56,127 nt of DNA from an uncultured Nesterenkonia sp. (GTDB lineage Bacteria; Actinomycetota; Actinomycetes; Actinomycetales; Micrococcaceae). The notes under the pieces are model-generated. The model saw only the letters and a program-made list of their open reading frames with translations. It did no database searches and was not told the origin of the DNA. Made by a program: the position numbers and the translations under genes. Below are positions 17,758 through 25,609 of the stretch, piece by piece. The stretch covers positions 1 to 56,127 of the forward strand of contig CAMIAK010000014.1 in assembly GCA_946222885.1 (NCBI GenBank), given 5' to 3'. Within the stretch, counting starts at the first letter, position 1, and each line of letters begins with the position of its first letter.

Positions 17758-17874
17758 GAAGGGGCCGCACAACCTCGGAGGGCCCCTTCTGGACGAAGCT
17801 TCGCAGCGACGCGCGCGGCTTGCCCGCGCGGCCGCGCTTCGTTCGGCAGGGAGGAGAGGTCGTGCGGCCCCTTC
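17758..17874. terminator. Large nested palindrome between acs and aroQ
   Basis: GAAGGGGCCGCAC..CCTC (17758-17776) matches the reverse complement of 17856-17874 at 18 of 19 positions. Nested within the 79-nt interior are ACGAAGC/GCTTCGT and CGCGCGG/CCGCGCG pairs, making a multi-armed structure of about 117 nt. It fills the space between the acs stop (17890) and the upstream side of aroQ. It probably terminates acs transcription, but it is far larger than needed and may be another repeat family. Confidence 0.65.
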
Positions 17875-17889
17875 GGGCAGCTCAGCGGA

Positions 17890-19878
17890 TCACGCCCCGT
17901 GCTTGGCGCGCATGTCCTCCGCGATCTGCTGCATCACGGTCGGGTCCGCCAGGGTGGAGGCGTCTCCGGCCTCGCGCCCTTCGGCGACGTCCTTGAGCAG
18001 GCGGCGCATGATCTTGCCGGAGCGGGTCTTGGGCAGCTCCGGGACCACCAGGACGTTGCGGGGCTTGGCGATCGGGCCGATCTCCTTGCCCACGTGGTTG
18101 CGCAGCTCCTGCTCCAGGCCTTCGGAGTCTTCGGCGCCGCCGCGGAGGATGACGAAGGCGACGACGGCCTCGCCGGTGGTCGCATCCTTGGCGCCGACGA
18201 CGGCGGCCTCGGCCACGGCGTCGTGGGAGACCAGCGCGGATTCGATCTCCGTGGTGGAGAGCCGGTGCCCGGAGACGTTCATGACGTCGTCGACGCGGCC
18301 CATGAGCCAGATGTCGCCGTCCTCATCGGTGCGGGCGCCGTCGCCGGCGAAGTAGACGTCGCCGAAGCGGGCCCAGTAGGTCTCCTTGTACCGCTCCGGG
18401 TTGTTGTAGATGCCGCGGAGCATCGCGGGCCAGGGCTCGTTGATGACCAGCAGTCCGGCCTCACCCGTGCCGAGGGGCTCACCGAGCTCGTCCACGACGC
18501 CGATCTCGATGCCGGGGACCGCCGTCTGCGCCGAGCCGGGCTTGGTGTGGGTGACCCCGGGCAGCGGGGCGATCATGTGGGCGCCGGTCTCGGTCTGCCA
18601 CCAGGTGTCCACGATGGGCGCGGGGTTCTCCTTGGGCGGCTTGCCGGGGCCGTTGTTGGCGCCGATGACCTCGCGGAACCACATCCAGGCCTCGGGGTTG
18701 ATGGCTTCGCCCACGGTGCCGAGCACGCGCAGGCTGGAGAGGTCGTACTCGTCGGGGATCTCGCGGCCCCACTTCATGCAGGTGCGGATCAGGGTGGGGG
18801 CGGTGTAGAACTGCGTGACCCCGTACTTCTGGACGATCTCCCAGAGCCGGCCCTTGTGCGGGCTGTCCGGGGTGCCTTCGTAGATGACCTGGGTGGTGCC
18901 GTTCACCAGGGGGCCGTAGGTGATGTAGGAGTGGCCGGTGATCCAGCCGACATCGGCGGTGCACCAGTAGACGTCGGACTCGGGCCTGATGTCGAAGCTG
19001 TCCCGGTGGGTGACCGCGGTCTGGGTCAGGTAGCCGCCGGTGGTGTGCAGGATGCCCTTGGGCTTCCCGGTGGTGCCGGAGGTGTAGAGGATGAACAGCG
19101 GGTGCTCGGAGTCGTGGGCGACGTAGGCGTGCTCGGCGGACTGGCCGGGGACCAGGTCGTGCCACCAGATCTCCTTCGCGCCGTCCTCACGCTCGGCGGT
19201 GAACTCCACCTCTTCCCCGTTGCGCTTCACGACCACCACGTTCTCCACGGTGTGGCCGGGCTCGGCCAGGGCGGCGTCCACGTTGGGCTTCAGCGGAGAG
19301 GGCTTGCCGCGGCGGTAGGAGCCGTCGGCGGTGACCACCAGCTTGGCCTCGGCGTCGTCCACGCGGGAGCGCAGCGCGTCGGAGGAGAAGCCGCCGAAGA
19401 CCACGGAGTGGATGGCGCCGATGCGGGCGCAGGCCAGCATGGTCACGATGGTCTCGGGGATCATGGGCATGTAGATGGCGACCCGGTCGCCCTTGGCCAC
19501 GCCGAGGGACTCGAAGGCGTTGGCGGCCCGGGAGACCTCGTCCTTGAGCTCCGAGTAGGTGAGGGTGCGGCTGTCGCCGGGCTCGCCCTCGAAGTGCAGG
19601 GCGGCGCGGTCGCCGTACCCGGCCTCCACGTGGCGGTCCACGGCGTTGTAGGCGGCGTTGAGCTCGCCCCCGACGAACCACTTGGCGAAGGGCGCCTCGG
19701 ACCAGTCGAGGACCTCGGCGAAGTCCTTGTCCCAGCTCAGCACCGACCGGGCCTGGTCGGCCCAGTAGCCGAGGCGGTCGGCCTGGGCCTTCTCATACCT
19801 GTCAGCCTTGGCGACGGCGTCCGCGGCGAACTCCTCGCTCGGCGGGAAGGCCCGGGTCTCCTTCTGCATGCTCTCCAT
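17890..19878 (-). CDS. acs: Acetyl-CoA synthetase
   Basis: A 662-residue AMP-forming acetate-CoA ligase, of full family length. The P-loop-like 'LFILYTSGTTGKPKG' (about 266-280), 'VDTWWQTETGAHM', 'VYFAGDGARTDEDGDIWLMGRVDDVMNVSGHRLSTTEIE' and the C-terminal 'LPKTRSGKIMRRLL' are all present. The Lys in RSGKIM is the residue that acetylation inactivates in Acs enzymes and that AcuC or CobB-type deacetylases restore. It converts acetate to acetyl-CoA in the cytosol. An AcuC-like deacetylase is encoded at 47-48 kb and a Crp-like site lies 42 bp upstream of the start. The start is ATG 19878; ATG 19869 (MQKETR) is also possible. Confidence 0.95.
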   Translation of the reverse strand: MESMQKETRAFPPSEEFAADAVAKADRYEKAQADRLGYWADQARSVLSWDKDFAEVLDWSEAPFAKWFVGGELNAAYNAVDRHVEAGYGDRAALHFEGEPGDSRTLTYSELKDEVSRAANAFESLGVAKGDRVAIYMPMIPETIVTMLACARIGAIHSVVFGGFSSDALRSRVDDAEAKLVVTADGSYRRGKPSPLKPNVDAALAEPGHTVENVVVVKRNGEEVEFTAEREDGAKEIWWHDLVPGQSAEHAYVAHDSEHPLFILYTSGTTGKPKGILHTTGGYLTQTAVTHRDSFDIRPESDVYWCTADVGWITGHSYITYGPLVNGTTQVIYEGTPDSPHKGRLWEIVQKYGVTQFYTAPTLIRTCMKWGREIPDEYDLSSLRVLGTVGEAINPEAWMWFREVIGANNGPGKPPKENPAPIVDTWWQTETGAHMIAPLPGVTHTKPGSAQTAVPGIEIGVVDELGEPLGTGEAGLLVINEPWPAMLRGIYNNPERYKETYWARFGDVYFAGDGARTDEDGDIWLMGRVDDVMNVSGHRLSTTEIESALVSHDAVAEAAVVGAKDATTGEAVVAFVILRGGAEDSEGLEQELRNHVGKEIGPIAKPRNVLVVPELPKTRSGKIMRRLLKDVAEGREAGDASTLADPTVMQQIAEDMRAKHGA

Positions 19879-19919
19879 GCGTCTCCTCCTTGGGTGCTCA
19901 CAACGTCAGCTGGAAACTC

Positions 19920-19935
19920 TGTGTCGCCGATCACA
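19920..19935. promoter_or_regulatory. Putative Crp/GlxR binding site upstream of acs
   Basis: TGTGTCGCCGATCACA matches the 16-bp Crp/GlxR consensus TGTGA-N6-TCACA in 9 of 10 half-site bases, with T for A at position 5. It lies 42 bp before the acs start in the 241-bp acs/nth divergent region. Crp proteins control acs in E. coli and in mycobacteria. The motif is seen directly; binding is inferred. I saw no other gene in the rest of the divergent region. Confidence 0.6.
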
Positions 19936-20119
19936 ATACAGGGTTGCCCGGTTCTTCTGCGAGACGCGGGTCACGTTCTGGACAGAATTCTAGGCCGCTG
20001 ACCGGCAGGTTTCCGCAGAGTGCGACGACGAGCGGCGTCATTTCTGCGACGAGCGGCACCCCTGCCCCGGCGGCCGCGCACTCCGGCCCCGCCCCGGTCG
20101 GCGGCGGCCGGTCCGTAGA

Positions 20120-20914
20120 ATGAGCCCGATGAAGGCTGAAGAGACACCGCTGGGCACCAAGCGCCGGGTTCGGAAGATCAACCGTGTCCTGGGTGAGACC
20201 TACCCGTACGCCGTCGCCGAGCTCGACTTCGAGAACCCCTTCGAGCTGCTGGTGGCCACCGTCCTCTCCGCCCAGACCACCGATGTCCGGGTCAACTCCA
20301 TCACCCCGGAGCTCTTCCGCCGCTACCCGGACGCCCACGCGATGGCTGTGGCCGAGGAGGAGGTCCTCGCCGAGATCATCCGCCCCACCGGCTTCTACCG
20401 CTCCAAGACGAAGGCTCTGCTGGGCCTGGCCGGAGCGCTGGTCCAGGAGCACGACGGCGAGGTCCCCGGTGACCTGGATGCTCTGGTGAAGCTGCCCGGC
20501 GTCGGGCGGAAGACGGCCTTCGTAGTGCTCGGCAACGCCTTCGGCCGCCCGGGGCTGACCGTGGACACCCACTTCGGCAGGCTCGCCCGCCGGCTCGGGA
20601 TGACTGAGCAGGAGGACCCGGTGAAGGTGGAGCAGGATGTGGCCGCCCTCTTCGAGCCCAAGGACTGGACCATGCTCTCCCACCGGCTGATCTTCCACGG
20701 CCGCCGGGTCTGCCACTCGCGCCGGCCCGCCTGCGGCGCCTGCCCGATCGCCCGCTGGTGCCCTTCCTACGGGGCGGGGGAGACGGACCCCGACGCCGCC
20801 CGCGAGCTGCTGAGGTATGAGCTCGCCCCGGGCCGCGAGGAGCTGCTGGAGAAGATGCGCGCCGGCCGCACCCGCCGCCAGCTGCGCGAGGAGGGGTATC
20901 CGCTCAGTGCCTGA
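20120..20914 (+). CDS. nth: Endonuclease III (DNA glycosylase/AP lyase)
   Basis: A 264-residue base-excision repair enzyme that removes oxidised pyrimidines. The helix-hairpin-helix is 'LVKLPGVGRKTAFVVLGNAF' (about 126-145) with the catalytic Lys in GRKTA, and the catalytic Asp is in 'LTVDTHFGRLARRLG'. The 4Fe-4S cluster cysteines are in 'CHSRRPACGACPIARWC', spacing C-x6-C-x2-C-x5-C as in E. coli Nth. It has a C-terminal extension of about 40 residues rich in Arg/Glu. Start ATG 20120, with ATG 20129 as an alternative. The 3' end overlaps the NUDIX gene start by 8 bp, indicating an operon. Confidence 0.94.
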   Translation: MSPMKAEETPLGTKRRVRKINRVLGETYPYAVAELDFENPFELLVATVLSAQTTDVRVNSITPELFRRYPDAHAMAVAEEEVLAEIIRPTGFYRSKTKALLGLAGALVQEHDGEVPGDLDALVKLPGVGRKTAFVVLGNAFGRPGLTVDTHFGRLARRLGMTEQEDPVKVEQDVAALFEPKDWTMLSHRLIFHGRRVCHSRRPACGACPIARWCPSYGAGETDPDAARELLRYELAPGREELLEKMRAGRTRRQLREEGYPLSA

Positions 20915-21698
20915 TCACAGCGGACCGGAGCGTCCGGTCCCCGCCCATCGCCGCGGCCTGGAGTCTCAGCTGGAGGCGCTGCTGGCGGACGCCGCCTCCT
21001 ACCGGGAACGGCATCCGGCAGGCTCCGAGGCGGGCGCCTGGTGGGAGCGGGTCCCCGCGGAGCTGCCCGGCCCCGGCAGCGCCTCCTGGCAGCTTCGTCC
21101 CGAGGGGGAGGACCACGACGCCGCGCCCCCGGCCCATTGGCGGCGTGCGGCGGTGCTGCTGCTCTTCTGCCTTCCGGAGGAGCCCGGCGCCGAGCCCTCC
21201 CTGCTGCTGACCGAGCGTTCGGCGGGCCTGGCCAAGCATCCCGGACAGATCTCCCTGCCCGGCGGGGCCCAGGAGGAGTTCGACGCCGGCCCCGCGGCCT
21301 GTGCGCTGCGCGAGGCCGAGGAGGAGATCGGGCTGGAGCCGGGCCGGGTCAGGCTGCTGGGCTCCCTGCCGCCGGCCCCGGTGCCCGTCAGCGGGTTCAT
21401 GGTGACCCCGGTGTTGGCCGCTGCCGGCGATCCGGGCGTGCTCACGCCTCAGGCCGGAGAGGTGGAGGAGGTGCTGCGTGTGCCCGTCTCGGAGCTGCTC
21501 TCCCCGGCGCACCGGCGCACCGCCGTGATCACCTGGCGGGGTGCGGTCCGGCGCTCGCCGGCGTTCCTGCTCGGGGACGCCCTGGTCTGGGGGTTCACCG
21601 GGATCCTGCTGGACCGGGTGCTGGACCGGCTGGGCTGGGCCGAGCCCTGGGACGAGGCCCTGGAGGTCGACCCGCGGGAGCACCAGCGGCTGGGATGA
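20907..21698 (+). CDS. NUDIX hydrolase, probable CoA pyrophosphatase type
   Basis: A 263-residue protein. The NUDIX box lies in 'SLPGGAQEEF...ACALREAEEEIGLE' (about residues 112-138), with REAEEE and IGL intact. The preceding 'LLLTERSAGLAKHPGQISLPGG' resembles the NudL/YeaB CoA-pyrophosphatase signature (UPF0035). It would hydrolyse a nucleoside diphosphate linked to another moiety, probably CoA, using Mg2+. The start is taken as GTG 20907 because it overlaps the nth stop and follows GAGGAGGGG; the longer frame from 20817 lies inside nth. A GNAT or MarP neighbour often follows in relatives; here the tad genes start 151 bp later. Confidence 0.85.
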   Translation: MPDHSGPERPVPAHRRGLESQLEALLADAASYRERHPAGSEAGAWWERVPAELPGPGSASWQLRPEGEDHDAAPPAHWRRAAVLLLFCLPEEPGAEPSLLLTERSAGLAKHPGQISLPGGAQEEFDAGPAACALREAEEEIGLEPGRVRLLGSLPPAPVPVSGFMVTPVLAAAGDPGVLTPQAGEVEEVLRVPVSELLSPAHRRTAVITWRGAVRRSPAFLLGDALVWGFTGILLDRVLDRLGWAEPWDEALEVDPREHQRLG

Positions 21699-21702
21699 GC
21701 CC

Positions 21703-21717
21703 CCTCACCGCGTGAGG
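21703..21717 (+). terminator. Short hairpin after the NUDIX gene
   Basis: CCTCAC (21703-21708) and GTGAGG (21712-21717) are perfect 6-bp arms with a CGC loop, 4 bp after the stop. There is no T-tract. The rest of the 152-bp gap before ssd (21718-21850) holds no gene I can recognise. Confidence 0.4.
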
Positions 21718-21850
21718 CGCTCCTCCGGGGCGGCCGGGGCGAAGGGCAGTTTCCTCCCCACCCCGGGGGCAGTCGGCGCCGCCGCGCCCGGCACTCCACA
21801 GAACGGGATCGTCCCCTTCCGCCGGCCCGGGACGGGCCCAGGGTGGAGGC

Positions 21851-22999
21851 ATGCCTTCATCACGACTTCCCTTCTTTCCGGCGGCCGAGTCCCGCACCCC
21901 GCTCTCGGAGGGCTCTGCGGAGCCGGTCTTCCTGCTGGTGACCGGGGACGAGGACCTGCGCGACGACGTCGCCCTGATCGCCGCCGTCGTCGGGGGCCGC
22001 CTGGACTGCAGGCCCTCCTGGACCGACACCGCCGGGGAGGACTGGGCGGCGGTGATGTGCGGGTCTGACGCGCTGCCGCCCGCCATGCTGCACGCCGGTC
22101 AGATCCTGCTGCTCGGACGCGGGCCCGCGGATCCTGAGGAGCAGAGCGACCACCTCTGGCGGCTGGCCGCCTCACGGCCCGGGATGCAGGCGGTCCCCCT
22201 GCCGGAGGGAGAGGTCTGGCTGAGCGAACACCTCGGCGCGCGGGTGATGGACCGGGCTCCGGGCCGGGTGATCGGCGTCGCCGGGGTCTTCGGCGGGGCC
22301 GGCACGACCACGCTCTCCTACCTCCTGGCGGCCGAGGCCGCGGCACGGGGGATGAGCGCCCTGCTGGTGGACGGGGATCCACATCCGGGCTCGGGGATCC
22401 GTGCGCTGCTGACCGAACAGTCTCCGGCCGGCTATGAGGAGGATGCGCTGGGCTGGTCCGGGCTCTCCCGGATCGAGGGGGAGCTCTCCTCCTCCCAGCT
22501 GCAGGCCGCGCTCCCGGTGCTCGAGGGCATCCATGTGGTCAGCGAGCCGGCCCGGCGGGGGCCCGTGGCGGAGAGCGAGGCGGAGACCGCGCCGCTGCGC
22601 ACCGCCGAGGCCGTCATCGGCGCCGGCAAGCGGGCCTTCGACCTGGTGGTGCTCGACGCCGGCCGCCGGGCAGAGCTGCTCTCCGCAGCGGCGGAGCGCA
22701 TCGATGCCGGGCTGCTGGTGGCCCCGGCCTCCCGGCGTGCGGCCGACGCCGCCGACGAGCTGCTCAGCGCCGTGGCAGGGCCGCCCTTCCATCTGGCGCT
22801 CAACGGCCGGGCCCGCCCCGGATGGCGGGCTGCAGAGATGGAGGAGGCGGTGGGCCTGCCGGTGGTGGCCGACCTCGCCGAGCAGCGCTGGCTCAGGCAG
22901 GCGCAGGACCTGGGCGAGGCTTATGAGCTGCTGCGCTCCGCACGGGGCGCGGCCCTGATCGGCGGGATACTCCAGGCGGTGGGAGCTGTCCATGGATGA
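21851..22999 (+). CDS. ssd: Ssd/CpaE-like septum-site determining and pilus-locus protein
   Basis: A 382-residue MinD/ParA-superfamily protein. An N-terminal receiver-like region (about 25-125) precedes a P-loop domain, 'VIGVAGVFGGAGTTTLSYLL' (about 138-157). Its Walker A reads GGAGTTT and lacks the usual Lys, as in many Ssd/CpaE proteins. 'ALLVDGDPHPGSGIRALLTE' is the switch region. In actinobacteria the homologue heads the tad/flp locus (M. tuberculosis Rv3660c, which affects septum formation) and in Caulobacter CpaE positions the pilus machine. Its 3' end overlaps tadA by 8 bp, so it is the first gene of a four-gene operon. Confidence 0.88.
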   Translation: MPSSRLPFFPAAESRTPLSEGSAEPVFLLVTGDEDLRDDVALIAAVVGGRLDCRPSWTDTAGEDWAAVMCGSDALPPAMLHAGQILLLGRGPADPEEQSDHLWRLAASRPGMQAVPLPEGEVWLSEHLGARVMDRAPGRVIGVAGVFGGAGTTTLSYLLAAEAAARGMSALLVDGDPHPGSGIRALLTEQSPAGYEEDALGWSGLSRIEGELSSSQLQAALPVLEGIHVVSEPARRGPVAESEAETAPLRTAEAVIGAGKRAFDLVVLDAGRRAELLSAAAERIDAGLLVAPASRRAADAADELLSAVAGPPFHLALNGRARPGWRAAEMEEAVGLPVVADLAEQRWLRQAQDLGEAYELLRSARGAALIGGILQAVGAVHG

Positions 23000-24122
23000 G
23001 CTGCAGAGCCTGCGGGAGGAGCTGGCCTCCTCGGCCGAGCCGCTCACCGCGGCGCGCATCGCCGAGGCCGTCCGCAGCTCCGGGCTCGCGCTGGGCTCCG
23101 GGACCACGCAGCAGCTGGTGCGTTCGCTGCGCGACGAGCTGGTGGGGCTGGGACCGCTGCAGCAGTTCGTGGACCAGGAGGACGTCACCGATGTGATGGT
23201 CGGGGCGCAGGGCCGGATCCACACCGACGGCGTCCGCGGGCTCTGCGACACCGGGGTCTCGGCGGGCGGGGAGGAACAGGTCCGGGGCCTGGCCCGCCGC
23301 CTCATCGCCCTCTCCGGAGGGCGGCTGGACGAAGGGCACCCCTGTGCGGACGGCCGGATCGGCGCCTGCCGCATCCACGCGGTGATCCCGCCGGTGGCCG
23401 TGGAGGGGACCATGATCTCAGTGAGGGTCTTCCGGGGCTCCTCTGCGGACCTGGCCGGGTTGGCGCAGCAGTGGTCAGCACCTCAGGAGTGGCTGCCGGT
23501 GATCCGCGGGCTCGTCGCCGCCCGGATGAACTGGCTCATCTCAGGGGCCACGGGTTCGGGGAAGACCAGCCTGTTGGCGGCCATGCTCGGGGAATGCCGG
23601 GAGGATGAGCGGATCCTCGTGGTGGAGGACACCACGGAGATGCACCCTGAACATCCCCATGTGCTGCACCTGCAGGGGCGCCAGGGCAATGTGGAGGGCA
23701 CCGGGCGTGTGGACATGGGGCGGCTGGTGCGAGAGACCCTGCGCATGCGGCCCGACAGGCTGATCGTGGGGGAGTGCCGGGGCGCCGAGCTGCGGGACTT
23801 CCTGACCGCGATGAACACCGGTCATCAGGGCGCCGGAGGAACCGTACACGCCAACTCTCCGGGATCGGTCCCGGCCCGGCTGGCGGCGATGGGGGCGCTC
23901 GCCGGCCTGAGCCCGGAGACCGTCTCCCTGCAGGCGGCCGCAGCCCTGGACGTGGTGCTGCATGTGGAGCGCAGGGGAGGACGCCGGATGCCGGTGGCCG
24001 TCTCCTCGGTGACGCACCGGGACGGAGGGCTGAGGATGGAACCGGTGCTCCTCTCTGAAGATGGGAAGCTCCGGCGGGGCCCCGGGTGGGAGAGCTTCGC
24101 GGCCCGGGCGGGGTTGGCATGA
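22992..24122 (+). CDS. tadA: TadA/CpaF secretion ATPase
   Basis: A 376-residue hexameric ATPase that powers tad/flp pilus assembly at the inner face of the membrane. Walker A is 'ISGATGSGKTSLLAAMLGE' (about 182-200), the Asp box is 'RILVVEDTTEMHPEHPHVL', Walker B 'MRPDRLIVGECRGAELRDF', and the His box follows in 'MNTGHQGAGGTVHANS'. All are intact. It overlaps ssd by 8 bp and tadB by 4 bp (ATGA). Length is typical of actinobacterial TadA, which lacks a long N-terminal extension. Confidence 0.93.
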   Translation: MDELQSLREELASSAEPLTAARIAEAVRSSGLALGSGTTQQLVRSLRDELVGLGPLQQFVDQEDVTDVMVGAQGRIHTDGVRGLCDTGVSAGGEEQVRGLARRLIALSGGRLDEGHPCADGRIGACRIHAVIPPVAVEGTMISVRVFRGSSADLAGLAQQWSAPQEWLPVIRGLVAARMNWLISGATGSGKTSLLAAMLGECREDERILVVEDTTEMHPEHPHVLHLQGRQGNVEGTGRVDMGRLVRETLRMRPDRLIVGECRGAELRDFLTAMNTGHQGAGGTVHANSPGSVPARLAAMGALAGLSPETVSLQAAAALDVVLHVERRGGRRMPVAVSSVTHRDGGLRMEPVLLSEDGKLRRGPGWESFAARAGLA

Positions 24123-24928
24123 GCGGGCAGCTGCCGGGCCTGATGCCGCTGGCGGGGGTCTTCGCCGTCGCGGTGGCCGCGGTGCTGCTGCTCATCCGTC
24201 CTCCCTCGGGCCGCCGGGTCCGGAGGGTCCGGGGGACGGGTGCGGGGCTGCGCGCGGTGAGGAACGGCCTCCGGAGGGTCTCCGGGGACCGGAGCGGGCA
24301 GCTGCGGCGCGAGGCCGCCGTGCTGCTGCGCCAGTTCTCCGCGCTGCTGCAGTCCGGCCGTGGGGAGGGGCAGGCCTGGGCGGATATGCGGGACCACTGG
24401 CGACGCCGGCCGGCAGCGGCCGCGGGCATGGGATCCGTGCCTCCTGCGGAGGGTGAGGAGCACCCCTTCGCCGTCCTGTGCGCACAGGTGGCCGCCAGTG
24501 AACAGCTGGGGCGCGGCAGTGCGGCGGGACTGCGCCGGCACCTGCGGCAGACGCAGGAGGGGAGCGGTCCTGCGGAGAGGGAGCTCCGGCGCCTGGTGGA
24601 GCAGCTGATCGCCGTCACCGCCCTCTCCGAACAGACCGGGGCGCCGCTGTCCCGGTTGGTGGAGCAGCTGGCCGCGGGCATGGACGAGGCCTCTGAGCTG
24701 CACGCCGCCGTGCAGACCGCGGCTGCCGGCCCCAGGCTCACCCAGCTGGTGCTCGCCCTGCTCCCGCTGGGCGGGGTGGGACTGGGACAGCTGATGGGGG
24801 TCAGTCCGCTGGCTGCCCTGGCCGGCAGCCCGCTCGGGTGGCTCTGCCTCCTCGCCGGCGCCGTGCTGCTCGCCGCCGGATGGTGGTGGAGCTCCCGGCT
24901 CATCCGAGGGGTGATGCGCCATGTCTGA
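24119..24928 (+). CDS. tadB: TadB-like pilus platform protein (T2SF family)
   Basis: A 269-residue inner-membrane protein. There is one N-terminal hydrophobic helix (about 9-26), a basic cytoplasmic stretch, then a T2SF-type helical region ('EAAVLLRQFSALLQSGRGEG', 'VEQLIAVTALSEQTGAPLSR') and two C-terminal membrane helices (about 205-225 and 235-255). It would form the membrane platform with TadC. The start is ATG 24119, which overlaps the tadA stop; the frame extends upstream to 24086 but that start is less likely. The 3' end overlaps tadC by 8 bp. Confidence 0.85.
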   Translation: MSGQLPGLMPLAGVFAVAVAAVLLLIRPPSGRRVRRVRGTGAGLRAVRNGLRRVSGDRSGQLRREAAVLLRQFSALLQSGRGEGQAWADMRDHWRRRPAAAAGMGSVPPAEGEEHPFAVLCAQVAASEQLGRGSAAGLRRHLRQTQEGSGPAERELRRLVEQLIAVTALSEQTGAPLSRLVEQLAAGMDEASELHAAVQTAAAGPRLTQLVLALLPLGGVGLGQLMGVSPLAALAGSPLGWLCLLAGAVLLAAGWWWSSRLIRGVMRHV

Positions 24929-25541
24929 GCTTCTGCCCGCGGCCGCGGGGATGCTCCTGGCCGCAGCCGCGGTCCTGCTGCTGATCCCGTCCGCCGACAG
25001 GCCGGCCCACCCCCAGGCCCGCAGCGCCGGTGCTCAGGGGAGACGACGCCGAGGCCTCCTGGGAGCCCGCAGCACGGGTCCCGGCTCCGGCCCGTCGCAG
25101 ACTCCCGCCCCCGACACGGCCGGGCTGCTGGATCTGACCGGCGCGCTGCTGACCTCCGGGGTCGGCATCGAAGCGGCCCTGGACCGGCTGGCAGCCTGCG
25201 TCCCCGGGGCGGGGCCGCTGGGGCAGGTCCACCGCAGCCTCACCACCGGCGCGGACTGGGACCTCGCCTGGTCGGGGCTGGAGGAGCATCCCCAGCTCGC
25301 CGCCTTCGGGGAGCACCTGGCCTTCGCCCATGCCACGGGCGCCCCCACGGCGGAGCTTCTGGAGAGCGGGGCCAGGCAGGCCCGGGACCGGCGGCGCCAG
25401 GAGGCGGAGCAGCGTGCGGCCCGGCTGGGGGTCCAGATGGTCATCCCGCTGGGCGTCTGCTTCCTGCCGGCCTTCATCCTGCTCGGGGTGGTCCCGGTGA
25501 TCCTCTCGCTGCTGCCGGGCGCGCTGGGACCGGCGTCCTGA
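24921..25541 (+). CDS. tadC: TadC-like pilus platform protein (T2SF family)
   Basis: A 206-residue protein, second platform component of the tad pilus. It has an N-terminal hydrophobic helix (about 5-24), a short basic Gly/Arg-rich linker, a T2SF core ('LLDLTGALLTSGVGIEAALDRL', about 69-90) and a C-terminal membrane helix pair ('VIPLGVCFLPAFILLGVVPVILSLL'). Smaller than Gram-negative TadC, as usual in actinobacteria. It is last in the ssd-tadA-tadB-tadC operon. In related genomes the pilin and TadE genes follow directly; here they are 4 kb away on the other strand. Confidence 0.83.
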   Translation: MSELLPAAAGMLLAAAAVLLLIPSADRPAHPQARSAGAQGRRRRGLLGARSTGPGSGPSQTPAPDTAGLLDLTGALLTSGVGIEAALDRLAACVPGAGPLGQVHRSLTTGADWDLAWSGLEEHPQLAAFGEHLAFAHATGAPTAELLESGARQARDRRRQEAEQRAARLGVQMVIPLGVCFLPAFILLGVVPVILSLLPGALGPAS

Positions 25542-25609
25542 GGCAGCACAGCCCTGGAACATGACCTGGAGAGGGCACGAGCCTGAGGGAACGTGGAGGA
25601 GATTCCGAG

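Noticed and set aside
20817..20906. Longer N-terminus for the NUDIX protein
   Set aside because: The extra 30 residues are Arg/Ala-rich and lie entirely inside nth; GTG 20907 has a ribosome binding site and couples to the nth stop.
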